A stretch of 64,000 bases of DNA from Nostoc flagelliforme FACHB-838 (GTDB lineage: Bacteria > Cyanobacteriota > Cyanobacteriia > Cyanobacteriales > Nostocaceae). Shown here in pieces: positions 36,780-45,262 of this stretch (positions within the stretch are counted from its first letter, which is position 1; each line of letters starts with the position of its first letter). The notes under the pieces are model-generated. The model made no database searches. It was given only the letters and a program-made list of their open reading frames with translations, and was not told the origin of the DNA. The position numbers and the translations under genes were made by a program. The stretch covers positions 1-64,000 of the forward strand of contig NZ_JACJSI010000030.1 of NCBI RefSeq assembly GCF_014698065.1, in the 5' to 3' direction.

Positions 36780-39674
36780 CTACCTAATGTTTCTCCCTGC
36801 CAATACAGATGGCCCAGCAGTAACGACTACGATTTGATTTGGATGGAGTAACTCACGAGCTGCTTGATTAACTTGGTCAAGAGTGACTTTCTGGATTTTA
36901 TCAGTGAAGGAGTGCAATTCTCGTTTATCTAATCCATACACTTCATTAATCAGAATTCTATCTGTTAATTCTTCTGGGTTTGCCAGAGAAACATTGTAGC
37001 TGCTGATGAGGGTGCGTTTAGCTGTTTCTACTTCTAGTGCGGTAACACCTTGTTGATGGATTTGCTGTAAGATTTCGCGGGTACTAGCGATCGCTTTACT
37101 GCTATCTTCAGGACTAGTTTGCATTTCTATCAAAAATGTGCCTGCATTCTTCCCGGCTTGGAAGGAGCTATAAATTCCATAGCTTAAACCTTGGCGATCG
37201 CGCACTTCTGCACCCAGTTTACTAGATAAGGTATCGCCTCCCAAAATCTGATTCAATACTAAGGCTGCATGAAACCGAGGATCATAACGGTTTATACCTG
37301 TGTAACCCATATATGTCACAGCTTGGGCTTTACCTGGTAAAACTGGGTTGACACTGACTATTTTCTGTGGCATTGACACCGGGGGATATTTTAATGTGGG
37401 TGCTTCGCCGCTAACTTCCCAATTACCAAACTCATTTTTAATTAGCGATCGCACTTTGTCTAGATCAAAATCTCCCACCAGCGCTAGCACTGTTGTATCT
37501 GGACGATAATGTTTAGCTTTAAAATCAATCACATCCCGGCGCTGAATCTGCTGTAAACTATCCTCGGTAGGAAAGGCGTGTAAGGGATGTTTTTTCGGAT
37601 AAATTGACTGAACAAATATTCTTCTGGCTACTTCTGATGGTTCATCTAATTCCTGTTGCAGATCAGTTAAAGTTTGTTGGCGATGCAATTCCAATTCTTT
37701 GAGTGGAAAGGTACTGTTTTTAACAACATCTGCCAATATCTCCAGGAGTACGGGCAAATCCTCTGCTAAACTATCACCTTCAATATGCACACCTTCTCGG
37801 TTAGCGTGAAAATCTAAACTCGCCCCTCGTTCTGCCAATACTTTGGCAATAGTTAAGACATCCTTGCTTTTAGTGCCACTTAGCAAATTTTCTGCCACAA
37901 AAGCAGCCAATCCAGCTTTATTCTCTGGATCAAATTCCGTCCCAGCTTGAATATGGCCGCTCAGGGTAACGGTAGGAGTACTATGATCTGGTAACAGTAA
38001 TATCCGCAGTCCATTGGGAAATTTAAATTCATCTGGTAAGACTTGGGGGATGTCTTCTCTATGAGAGATAAACAAAGCATCTGTAGCCGCATCCACAGGC
38101 GGTAAGTATTTCATTACCTCAGAAGGAAGCACAGGTACGCCAGGAGAGAAATTCTCTGTAGTTTGGGCTGAGTCTGGTTTATCACCAACTTCTGTTATCA
38201 GTTGCTGGGTTGGTTCAAAAAAGCCTACTGCTCGTACTTCTTTTGTCAGATATTTGTTAATGACAGCGACAATATCCTTCGGCTTCACCAAACGAACAGC
38301 TGCCAAATAGCGGTCTGTGTAGCGATAATCACCAACAGTTGTCTCATCAGTGCCCAAGCGCATTGCTTGAGAAGTGATATCACGGTTACTCAAAATTACA
38401 TCTGCTGTTAATTGAGTTTTGGCTCGTTCAACTTCTTCAGAGGTCACGCCTTTTTCTGCTACATTAGCGATCGCGTTACTCAACGCTGAGTCAATTTTTT
38501 TCAAATCTTGTTTAGAACCAGCCGTCACCAACACTTCATACCAGCCAGATTCTCGCAAACTGGTAACGGAGGCTGTTAATTCACTAGCTAAACCTGATTC
38601 CACCAATGCCTGATAAAGTTTAGAATTCCGCCCTTCTGTCAAAATGTAATCCATTACATCCAGCGCAGGCACATCCGGTTGATTTGCATCCGGTAACGGA
38701 TACACAACTTGTAACAGCCGCCCTGCTCCCGGTTCTCGCAATACGATGGGAGTGCTGAGTGCTGTTAGCGGATAGCTAAGGTTTAGCCTGCCCTGAGTGC
38801 TGAGTAATGGAGATGAGGAAGAAATAACTCCTGCCCCCTGCTCCCTGCCCCCTGCCTCCTGCCTCCTGGCCAGTTTGCCAAATACCTCTTTAATTGTTTC
38901 GAGGGTGTTTGCAGTTTGAAAATCTCCAACTAATACTAAGACGGCATTATCGGGACTATAAAAATTACGGTAATATTTCTGTACCTGTTCAACTTCAAAT
39001 TTCTCGACATCAGCTTTAGTACCACCCACAGGCAACCCATAAGCATGATTGGGAAACGCCGCCTGCATGACAGCACGATTGAGGCGATATTCTGGACTAT
39101 TTTCGTAACCCTGCAACTCAGAAATTACTACCCGCTTTTCACTCGCCAGTTGTTCTGGCTCAATCTGGGAATTTTGCATCCTGTCTGCTTCCAGCACTAA
39201 GAGCGCTTTCAGCTTGTTTCGTTCCACAGTGCCGTAATATGCAGTTTGATCGTAGCTGGTGAAAGCATTGGAATCACTACCCAAAGCACTAAACAAACGA
39301 CCAAATTGAATTGGACGGTTTAAAGTACCTTTAAACATCATGTGTTCCAACTGGTGGGCAATGCCATTCACCCCTGGTTCTTCGTTGCGTGAGCCAACCT
39401 TGTACCATACCTGCACCGTCACTACTGGCGCAGTATGCACTTCCTTTGTCAGGACAGTTAGACCATTCTCCAGCACTGTTTTACGGACATTTTGTGTCAG
39501 TGTTGAGGGCATTATTCTTTTTGCTAGCAAGGTTGATTGATATTTTTCTTTATTAAATATGGCTGAATGTTGGCTATGAGCAGGTTTATTGCTCAACAAA
39601 AAAACTGCTACTAGCCATAAGCTTAAAAATAATAACGGCAAGGGATATTTATAAAATCTCGAAAATCCATACAT
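36780..39674 (-). CDS. Double-domain M16 (pitrilysin-type) zinc protease, membrane-anchored
   Basis: The 964-residue product has an N-terminal hydrophobic segment (YPLPLLFLSLWLVAVFLLS, residues 10-28) that anchors or exports it. Domain 1 has an intact HQLEH at 107-111 in GIAHQLEHMMFKGT and a distal SEKRVVISELQGYENS Glu. The second half (about 560-960) is a further M16 pair without HxxEH (AGLAAFVAENLL in that place), so only the first half should be catalytic. At about residues 265-300 lies a Glu/Gly/Ser-rich insert encoded by GAGCAGGGGGCAGG-type repeat DNA. Probably a periplasmic or outer-face protease, substrate unknown. It is the third M16 gene in the window. Confidence 0.88.
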   Translation of the reverse strand: MYGFSRFYKYPLPLLFLSLWLVAVFLLSNKPAHSQHSAIFNKEKYQSTLLAKRIMPSTLTQNVRKTVLENGLTVLTKEVHTAPVVTVQVWYKVGSRNEEPGVNGIAHQLEHMMFKGTLNRPIQFGRLFSALGSDSNAFTSYDQTAYYGTVERNKLKALLVLEADRMQNSQIEPEQLASEKRVVISELQGYENSPEYRLNRAVMQAAFPNHAYGLPVGGTKADVEKFEVEQVQKYYRNFYSPDNAVLVLVGDFQTANTLETIKEVFGKLARRQEAGGREQGAGVISSSSPLLSTQGRLNLSYPLTALSTPIVLREPGAGRLLQVVYPLPDANQPDVPALDVMDYILTEGRNSKLYQALVESGLASELTASVTSLRESGWYEVLVTAGSKQDLKKIDSALSNAIANVAEKGVTSEEVERAKTQLTADVILSNRDITSQAMRLGTDETTVGDYRYTDRYLAAVRLVKPKDIVAVINKYLTKEVRAVGFFEPTQQLITEVGDKPDSAQTTENFSPGVPVLPSEVMKYLPPVDAATDALFISHREDIPQVLPDEFKFPNGLRILLLPDHSTPTVTLSGHIQAGTEFDPENKAGLAAFVAENLLSGTKSKDVLTIAKVLAERGASLDFHANREGVHIEGDSLAEDLPVLLEILADVVKNSTFPLKELELHRQQTLTDLQQELDEPSEVARRIFVQSIYPKKHPLHAFPTEDSLQQIQRRDVIDFKAKHYRPDTTVLALVGDFDLDKVRSLIKNEFGNWEVSGEAPTLKYPPVSMPQKIVSVNPVLPGKAQAVTYMGYTGINRYDPRFHAALVLNQILGGDTLSSKLGAEVRDRQGLSYGIYSSFQAGKNAGTFLIEMQTSPEDSSKAIASTREILQQIHQQGVTALEVETAKRTLISSYNVSLANPEELTDRILINEVYGLDKRELHSFTDKIQKVTLDQVNQAARELLHPNQIVVVTAGPSVLAGRNIR
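38795..38872. repeat. Degenerate GGAGCAGG-type repeat inside the M16 gene
   Basis: CTGCTCCCTGCCCCCTGCCT and neighbours (plus strand) are tandem degenerate GGGGGCAGG/GGAGCAGG units. They encode RQEAGGREQGAGV in the protease on the minus strand and keep the frame open. Confidence 0.75.
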
Positions 39675-39816
39675 ATATTTAGCAGATATATCTGTAAATT
39701 AAATTACATAGTTTTTTGGAGAAGTGACGATAGTTTAATCTGTCCAAAAAATCTGTTACCTCAGTAACAATACAGAAAAACAATATATTAGCAATAAAGG
39801 TAATAAAAAAGCTAAA

Positions 39817-40260
39817 TTATGGGAGTTTTGCTAAAACCCGAATGAATTCGAGAGGTAAGCCATCGGTATCGGCAATGAAAGCCACTTCGTAAATGCGATC
39901 GCCTATTTGCTGTTGTGTCGGTTCTAAAAGTACTTTCAACAGTTGTAATTCTTCGGGTTGACTCTCAGCCGCCAGTGACACACGTTCTTGTAAATTTCTC
40001 AACCAGCTAGGTAAATCTGGTGTAATCTCAGTTAAATCGAACGAGAGATGATAATACCCCACATAATGCTCATCAGCAAACGCATCTGGGGCTGGTTTTG
40101 GTTCGGGAATTTGGATCAGTTCAATTCTGCCGCCCAATCCTTCCATCCAGCAAGCTAGGGTATAGCCTGTGGTAAAGCGTTCTGAGATTGTAAACCCTAA
40201 ATGTTCGTAGAAAGCGATCGCTCGATGAATATTCGCAGTCCGAATAGAAGCGTGGTGCAT
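39817..40260 (-). CDS. VOC-superfamily (glyoxalase-like) protein
   Basis: The 147-residue product starts MHHASIRTANIHRAIAFYEH and has paired beta-alpha-beta-beta-beta modules: GFTISERFTTGYTLACWMEG near residue 22, HYVGYYHLSFDL near 66, and VAFIADTDGLPLEFIRVL at the end. Metal-ligand positions H3 or H2, E-type in GGRIELIQI, H72 and E137 fit a VOC metal site. Probably a glyoxalase- or dioxygenase-like enzyme; substrate unknown. TTAGTCC and TGACAAA heptamers fill the bases just before its start. Confidence 0.85.
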   Translation of the reverse strand: MHHASIRTANIHRAIAFYEHLGFTISERFTTGYTLACWMEGLGGRIELIQIPEPKPAPDAFADEHYVGYYHLSFDLTEITPDLPSWLRNLQERVSLAAESQPEELQLLKVLLEPTQQQIGDRIYEVAFIADTDGLPLEFIRVLAKLP

Positions 40261-40336
40261 AATTAGTCCTTAGTCCTTAGTCCTTAGCCATTTGTCCTTT
40301 GTTATTCACTAATGACAAATGACTAATGACAAATGA
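40261..40336. repeat. Heptamer repeat array (TTAGTCC / TGACAAA)
   Basis: Three TTAGTCC units (40262-40284) are followed by TTTGTCC, TGACAAA, TGACTAA and TGACAAA units. It lies between two minus-strand genes. Confidence 0.8.
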
Positions 40337-40340
40337 CCAT

Positions 40341-40853
40341 TTACTCAAACAACCTGAAATAGGGGTAGCGCACAGGGACGCCAGGCTCTTTTTCCAAGTC
40401 AAAATTAATCACTTCCCAACAGGGATCATCTGAGGCATCGGGGCTAAACTCCACGGGTAAGCCGTACAAACGCGTAGCAGTAGCTTCTGTTTGTCCAGAA
40501 CGCCAAGGTGTGCTGCGTTCCAAGTAGCCACTCATCAATTCCTGATAGCGTCGAGCAATAACTACTCGTGTTGCTCGAAAACCTTGGGTATACAGCTTGT
40601 CTAATGCTTCGTGAATCTCAAACCGAATACCATCGGGATGAGTATGCTGTCTATACCATTCATTATTCCACCTCCGCCAATGACGCCCCGATTGCAAATG
40701 GATTAACTCTCCATTTTTAGGATTAGCTTCAAACGCGCCATGACGCGGACACAAATAGGTATCTGTGAGTGTCAGCGCCGGAATAGTCTGGCGACAATGG
40801 GGACACTGTATTTCCGGCCCAAACATCGGGTACTGCAAGCCTGGATTCATCAT
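40341..40853 (-). CDS. Conserved cyanobacterial protein (TIGR02652-like) with zinc-ribbon motif
   Basis: The 170-residue product begins MMNPGLQYPMFGPEIQCPHC and has a likely zinc ribbon of CPHC (residues 17-20) and CPRH (33-36) type: three Cys and one His. The rest includes NNEWYRQHTHPDGIRFEIHE and a C-terminal PVRYPYFRLFE. I recall this pattern as the cyanobacteria-specific TIGR02652 family. Its function is unknown; the zinc ribbon suggests binding to nucleic acid or protein. Confidence 0.7.
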   Translation of the reverse strand: MMNPGLQYPMFGPEIQCPHCRQTIPALTLTDTYLCPRHGAFEANPKNGELIHLQSGRHWRRWNNEWYRQHTHPDGIRFEIHEALDKLYTQGFRATRVVIARRYQELMSGYLERSTPWRSGQTEATATRLYGLPVEFSPDASDDPCWEVINFDLEKEPGVPVRYPYFRLFE

Positions 40854-41098
40854 GAAGTGCGTACAAACATAATTTTGTCTTCACCAGCATTAGTGTATTT
40901 TATTATACACTTTGGCTCCACCACTTTTGCTTTCGGTTACTTGCTCACTGCTGCACAGACACGAGGTTGCAGCAGGAACATTGTTCACTAGTGTTTTCCT
41001 CAGTGTAGAGGCTTGACGCTGTGATATCCTAGTTGTGCAACCAGCCTCAAAGGTTGGAGTTTCTCCAGTGTTCCTGGGTACCATATTCATATTCTATC

Positions 41099-41626
41099 GT
41101 GTCTACCGCTTCTTACTGGACATCTCCTGATTTTTCTCAAGCTGCCTTCATCGCAGCCAATGCTGTTGTTATGGGTTCAGTAAATATAGCAGCAGGAGTG
41201 AGCATTTGGTATGGAGCAGTGGTTAGGGGAGATGTAGAACGAATTGAAATTGGCGAATACACAAATATTCAGGATGGTGCAATTTTACATGGCGATCCTG
41301 GTTTTCCAACAATTTTAGAAGATCACGTTACCGTTGGGCATCGTGCTGTGGTACATTCCGCTTACATTGAGCGTGGAAGTTTGATTGGCATTGGCGCAGT
41401 GATTTTAGACGGGGTAAGAGTGGGCGCTGGCAGTATTATCGGTGCTGGCGCAGTGGTAACTAAAAATGTACCGCCTTTGTCCCTAGTTGTGGGCATTCCT
41501 GGCAAAGTGTTACGCCAAGTAACAGATGTTGAAGCCGCAGAACTGATTGAACACGCTAAACGTTACCAAAAGTTAGCTTTAGTTCATGCTGATAAAGGTA
41601 CTGATATTGGTTTTAGCAAGGCTTAG
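41099..41626 (+). CDS. Gamma-carbonic-anhydrase-like hexapeptide protein
   Basis: The 175-residue product is a left-handed beta-helix protein: [59 protein letters not shown], and [20 protein letters not shown]. The three zinc His of the gamma class appear in [16 protein letters not shown] (HRAVVH). A C-terminal helix [16 protein letters not shown] follows. The frame opens at TTG 41033, but GTG 41099 ([12 protein letters not shown]) fits the family length. Whether it hydrates CO2 is not known. Confidence 0.85.
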   Translation: MSTASYWTSPDFSQAAFIAANAVVMGSVNIAAGVSIWYGAVVRGDVERIEIGEYTNIQDGAILHGDPGFPTILEDHVTVGHRAVVHSAYIERGSLIGIGAVILDGVRVGAGSIIGAGAVVTKNVPPLSLVVGIPGKVLRQVTDVEAAELIEHAKRYQKLALVHADKGTDIGFSKA

Positions 41627-41628
41627 GG

Positions 41629-41703
41629 AGTGGAAAGCAGGGGGAGCAGGGGGAGCAGGGGAGGTAGGGGAGGTAGGGGAGGATGAGGGAAATGAGGAAG
41701 ATA
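41629..41703. repeat. Degenerate GGGGGAGCAGGGGAGG repeats
   Basis: Purine-rich tandem units (GCAGGGGGAGCAGGGGGAGC, AGGGGAGGTAGGGGAGGT) lie between two genes. Related arrays are at 3012-3040, 22324-22390, 38795-38872, 42091-42143 (complement), 56838-56890 and 59341-59375. Confidence 0.75.
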
Positions 41704-41844
41704 AGGCGAATAACCAATGCCCAATGCCTCATAATTTAATCATTCTTTACATATCTACTTGGAAAAGTTGCCCACTTCAGCTAAAAATAAAAATGAGAGC
41801 AGTTGACAAAACTTTAATTTCTACTTAAGAGAGGGGTTCTAGAT

Positions 41845-41970
41845 ATGGATATCGATTACCGTATAGCGATCGTTTTAGCACCAGTTGTCATTGCTGCTAG
41901 CTGGGCAGTCTTTAATATTGGCGCTGCGGCTTTAAGACAAATCCAAGGCTTTTTGGATAGAGAAGCTTAA
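41845..41970 (+). CDS. psbY: Photosystem II protein Y
   Basis: The 41-residue product, [20 protein letters not shown] then [20 protein letters not shown] and a final A, has one membrane helix and matches PsbY, a small peripheral subunit of photosystem II at the thylakoid membrane. GAGAGGGG about 8 bases before ATG 41845 fits a ribosome site, and a strong terminator follows. It is too short for normal ORF lists but its pattern is distinctive. Confidence 0.9.
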   Translation: MDIDYRIAIVLAPVVIAASWAVFNIGAAALRQIQGFLDREA

Positions 41971-41995
41971 ATTCGGCTCAATAATATCAATTTTG

Positions 41996-42035
41996 AACCG
42001 ACTGTTTCTCTTCACAGAGGCAGTCGGTTTTATTC
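41996..42035 (+). terminator. Intrinsic terminator of psbY
   Basis: AACCGACTG (41996-42004) pairs with CAGTCGGTT (42021-42029), 16-base loop, followed by TTATT. It separates psbY from folC, whose ATG candidate lies 4 bases later. Confidence 0.85.
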
Positions 42036-42038
42036 ATA

Positions 42039-43523
42039 ATGATTAATTGGGCATGGGACATTGGGCATTGGACAATAATTAATAGTTCTTCTCCCCCTAC
42101 CTCCCCTGCCTCCCCCGCCTCCTCATCCCCCACTCTTCCTCCCTTGGATATCGACTCTGTAATCCAACCCCTGCAACGCTTTGGTGTCCACCTGGGACTC
42201 GATCGCATCCTCAACCTTTTAGCAAATCTCGGCAATCCTCATCACCAAGTGCCAGTAATTCATGTTGCTGGCACTAATGGCAAAGGTTCAGTTTGTGCCT
42301 ATATTTCCTCGGTACTTACTGAGGCTGGTTATCGTACAGGACGCTACACTTCCCCCCATTTAATCGATTGGACGGAACGTATTTGTCTGAATGAACAGCC
42401 AATTTCTTCTGAGGAATTGAGCCAATTATTAGAAAAAGTACAAACGGCTATTCTTGCTGGTGACGAGGAGATCCCCCCAACCCCCCTTAAAAAGAGGGGC
42501 TATGTTTCCCCCTTTTTAAGGGGTGATCAAGCCTTATCACAGAAGTATGGCAACCCAACTCAGTTTGAAGTAATTACGGCAGCTGCTTGGTTATATTTTG
42601 CCCAGCAGCAAGTTGATGTGGCTGTGATAGAAGTCGGACTAGGAGGGCGCTTGGATGCTACCAATGTCTGCTTGGAACCTTTGGTGACGCTCATCACTTC
42701 CATTAGCCGCGAACACTGGCAGCAACTTGGCCCTACCATCGCTGATATTGCTAGAGAAAAAGCTGGTATTCTCAAACCTGGATGTGCGGTTGTGGTTGGG
42801 ACATTGCCACCAGAGGCAGAGAAAGTGGTGCGATCGCGTGCTTTAGAATTACAATGCCCGATTTTTACACCTCAACCCTCCCGTCAAATCGCTACAGGAT
42901 GGGCAGAGTACGAAACAATTGAAAATTCTAAATTAATTAAATACCCATTACCATTAGCGGGACAAATTCAGTTAAGTAATTCAGCTTTGGCAATAGCCGC
43001 TTTAGAAATTCTCCAACAACAAGGTTGGCAGATTTCTGAAGAAGCCATAATTAATGGCATGGCAAAAACTCAATGGCCAGGGCGGATGCAATGGGCTACT
43101 TGGAACAACCATAAATTATTAGTTGATGGCGCTCACAATACCGCCGCAGCCCAAGTTCTCCGCCAGTATATTGATAGCTTAGATGCAGTTAATCACAAAC
43201 CCGTTAATTGGGTTATAGGAATGTTTGCCGATAAGGATCATGCAGATATTTTTACCGCCCTACTGCGGCCAGGCGATCGCCTTTTTTTAGTGCCAATCCC
43301 CGTAGAACCTTGGCCGGGTAGAACTTCTGCTGATTTAGACTACCTATCAAACCTAGCTTACAGCCTTTGTCCCGAATTAAGCGATCGTCAAATCCATCCA
43401 GATTTATTCACCGCACTAGAAACCGCAACCTCAACCACAGACGATTTAATCGTTTTGTGTGGTTCCCTTTATTTAGTCGGCGATTTTTTAGCAACAGCTA
43501 TATCTATAAGTTCACTACAATGA
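42039..43523 (+). CDS. folC: Folylpolyglutamate/dihydrofolate synthase with an in-frame repeat insertion
   Basis: FolC adds glutamate to folates. The 494-residue frame shows the ATP loop VIHVAGTNGKGSVCAYISS near residue 72, GRYTSPHL near 103, GLGGRLDATNVCLEPLVTLI near 198, SREHWQQLGPTIADIAREKA near 218, and the C-terminal LLVDGAHNTAAAQVL near 365. From about residue 144 to 170, IPPTPLKKRGYVSPFLRGDQ is translated dispersed repeat; family members run straight from AGDE to PTQFEVITAAAW. The start is uncertain: residues 1-33 come from CCTCC-repeat DNA, and a TTG at 42144 (LDIDSVIQPL) is an alternative. Confidence 0.88.
   Translation: MINWAWDIGHWTIINSSSPPTSPASPASSSPTLPPLDIDSVIQPLQRFGVHLGLDRILNLLANLGNPHHQVPVIHVAGTNGKGSVCAYISSVLTEAGYRTGRYTSPHLIDWTERICLNEQPISSEELSQLLEKVQTAILAGDEEIPPTPLKKRGYVSPFLRGDQALSQKYGNPTQFEVITAAAWLYFAQQQVDVAVIEVGLGGRLDATNVCLEPLVTLITSISREHWQQLGPTIADIAREKAGILKPGCAVVVGTLPPEAEKVVRSRALELQCPIFTPQPSRQIATGWAEYETIENSKLIKYPLPLAGQIQLSNSALAIAALEILQQQGWQISEEAIINGMAKTQWPGRMQWATWNNHKLLVDGAHNTAAAQVLRQYIDSLDAVNHKPVNWVIGMFADKDHADIFTALLRPGDRLFLVPIPVEPWPGRTSADLDYLSNLAYSLCPELSDRQIHPDLFTALETATSTTDDLIVLCGSLYLVGDFLATAISISSLQ
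42471..42528. repeat. Palindromic MITE-core repeat inside folC
   Basis: CCCCCCTTAAAAAGAGGGG (42480-42498) and CCCCCTTTTTAAGGGGTGAT (42510-42529) form an inverted repeat within folC. Its core is shared with the copies at 291-395 and 53769-53939. It is in frame and adds about 27 residues. Confidence 0.8.
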
Positions 43524-43538
43524 TTGTTGCAATTGCTT

Positions 43539-43740
43539 AAGCCTTTCTTATATATGTAAGAGTATTTGTTGCAAAGGTTAAAGCAATTGCAGCAAATGAT
43601 TATACATTTCTTGCAAATACTTAAGCCTTTCTTATATATGTAAGAGTATTTGTTACAAAGGTTAAAGCAATTGCAGCAAATGATTATACATTTCTTGCAA
43701 ATACTTAAGCCTTTCTTATACATAAAATAACATTTGCTGC
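43539..43740. repeat. 84-bp tandem repeat array
   Basis: A unit beginning AAGCCTTTCTTATATATGTA starts at 43539 and 43623, with a partial third copy at 43707: spacing 84 bases each time. The two full copies differ only at one position that I can see (TTGTTGC versus TTGTTAC). Each unit contains AGTATTTG and CAAATACT, able to pair. Because 84 is divisible by 3, the minus strand reads a 28-residue Cys-rich repeat (KKGLSICKKCIIICCNCFNL), probably not a gene. Confidence 0.9.
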
Positions 43741-44101
43741 AAATGTTCAAAGTTGAGATACTAACGCCATTTATTTTTGAAGATACGCCTACAGGATTTA
43801 GGCAAAACTACAAGCTGTAGTGGCAATTCATGTAGACGCAAACGCGAGTGCGTCTTATATAGAAGCGGATAGTTCTACTCGCTGCTGAGGATGAGTACGT
43901 AGGCATAGCCCGCCGCAGGCATCGCTGTTGAGGTACAATTTAATTTTTCCTAGCTTGAATTTGTCACCCCGTAAAGGTGATGCCTACGCACATCTACCTT
44001 ACTCAAATGCAGGGTGAGGTTCTTATTTTTGATTTATGCAAGAGGTCTAATAACTGTACTTTAGACTAAGAAGTACAAAATGACTCTCTAAAGTCCAGTC
44101 A
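43741..44101. other. Intergenic stretch, no supported gene
   Basis: It contains dispersed repeat modules (GACGCAAACGCGAGTGCGTC at 43836-43855, GCCCGCCGCAGGCATCGC near 43908). No RNA gene or promoter was recognised. Confidence 0.5.
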
Positions 44102-45113
44102 TTAGTTCTTTTGTTTCTGCGACAACGCCTCGAACGCCCGGTTCAAAATCTCTTCCCGCTGCATTAAATCCACGTCAAGGCGAACGTCCGCCATTATCCA
44201 CGGGTTTACCTTGACCTTTTGCCCTTCCTCCAAGCGAGCTTGAACCATTTGTAAAATCAATTCGGCTTCGCTTATTGCCATCTCGCCCAACAGCATCGTT
44301 TCGATTTCCGTTTTCAAGTCGCGTTCAAATCCGGTGGGAAACCGCAGTCGCCCGCTTGTTCGCTCCGCCTGAAACTCGAATCGGTCGCGATGTAGACTGC
44401 ACGCTCCAACCTTGCCACTTTCGCCGCACGCGGTTTTTAATGTCGGGTATGCTTGGCGCTACCCAAAATTCGAGCGTTCTTGCCATGATATCAAGATGAA
44501 ACCCGCCGCGGGGAAATGGGTCGCCGTCGGCAATTATTAGATCGTCTAAGCCTTGATATTCACGAATCGCGGCAAGCAACGGACTTCCATAGTAGAGATA
44601 GTCTTCCGTATAGTCGTAAAGCGGAAACAGCTTTACCGCCTTGTCTTCGGTGACAATGCTCGCCACCGTGTCGATCCAGTCGAGGTGTTGCTGTTGCAAC
44701 ACCTCGAATCGCAAAACGTCTTCGCTTTCTACTTCAACTAAAACATTTTCGCGCGGGAAGCCGACGTAGTTCGCCATGTCGGCAATTCCCTCGTAAGCCC
44801 ATTGCACTTGCCACCCCTGCCAGACAGAGCGCAAAACGTCGAGATACACTCGGCGCAATTGAACGTTAGAGGCAATGTCCTCTCCTGCAAAAATCAGAAA
44901 AACTTGCTTGTCAAGATCGACCACCGCGCCGCCTTCTGCCCACACCTCGTCAAGCCAACCCGATTCGTCAACTTCCTCCTGCGCTCGAATGAACTCGACG
45001 GCGTGTTCCACGCCCCAAAACAAATCGCGATATATTGTATTAGCGCACCAATGATTGTAGAACAACTGGTACTTACCGCTTTCGACAAGAATCAGATTTG
45101 CTCTGTGTCCCAT
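44102..45113 (-). pseudogene. Unrecognised GC-rich gene split by a frameshift (or two genes)
   Basis: The first frame (45113-44325, 262 aa) starts MGHRANLILVESGKYQLFYN, has many Trp and acidic residues (WGVEHAVEFIRAQEEVDE, YVGFPRENVLVEVESEDVLR), and ends in low-complexity RPIRVSGGANKRATAVSHRI. Read one base over from about 44400, the sequence is HRDRFEFQAERTSGRLRFPT, then GFERDLKTEIETMLLGEM, joining the 71-residue frame that ends 44102. So one protein of about 335 residues is probably cut by one indel near 44395-44410. Base use is unusual: 44341-44400 has 37 G/C of 60. I do not recognise the family. Confidence 0.6.
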
Positions 45114-45149
45114 AACTTATACCGCCCTCTATTTTTTACACCAGAAATA

Positions 45150-45235
45150 TACGTAGGGTGCGTTAGCCAAAGGCATAACGCACCGTCCAAAGGCTTTGGT
45201 GCGTTACGCTATGCGATAACACACCCTACAGATAC
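45150..45235. repeat. GTAGGGTGCGTTA inverted repeat
   Basis: GTAGGGTGCGTTA (45153-45165) at one end and TAACACACCCTAC (45219-45231) at the other, with TAACGCACC and GGTGCGTTA inside, form a nested hairpin. It is a common cyanobacterial intergenic repeat. Confidence 0.75.
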
Positions 45236-45262
45236 TTTATTTAGCTATTTTTCGTTTGTCTC

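Noticed and set aside
43539..43740. 84-bp repeats as a CRISPR array
   Set aside because: The repeats are contiguous with no variable spacers and no cas genes are nearby.
43469..43750. 93-codon Cys-rich minus-strand frame
   Set aside because: It is the translation of the 84-bp tandem array plus the antisense end of folC; open because the period is a multiple of 3.
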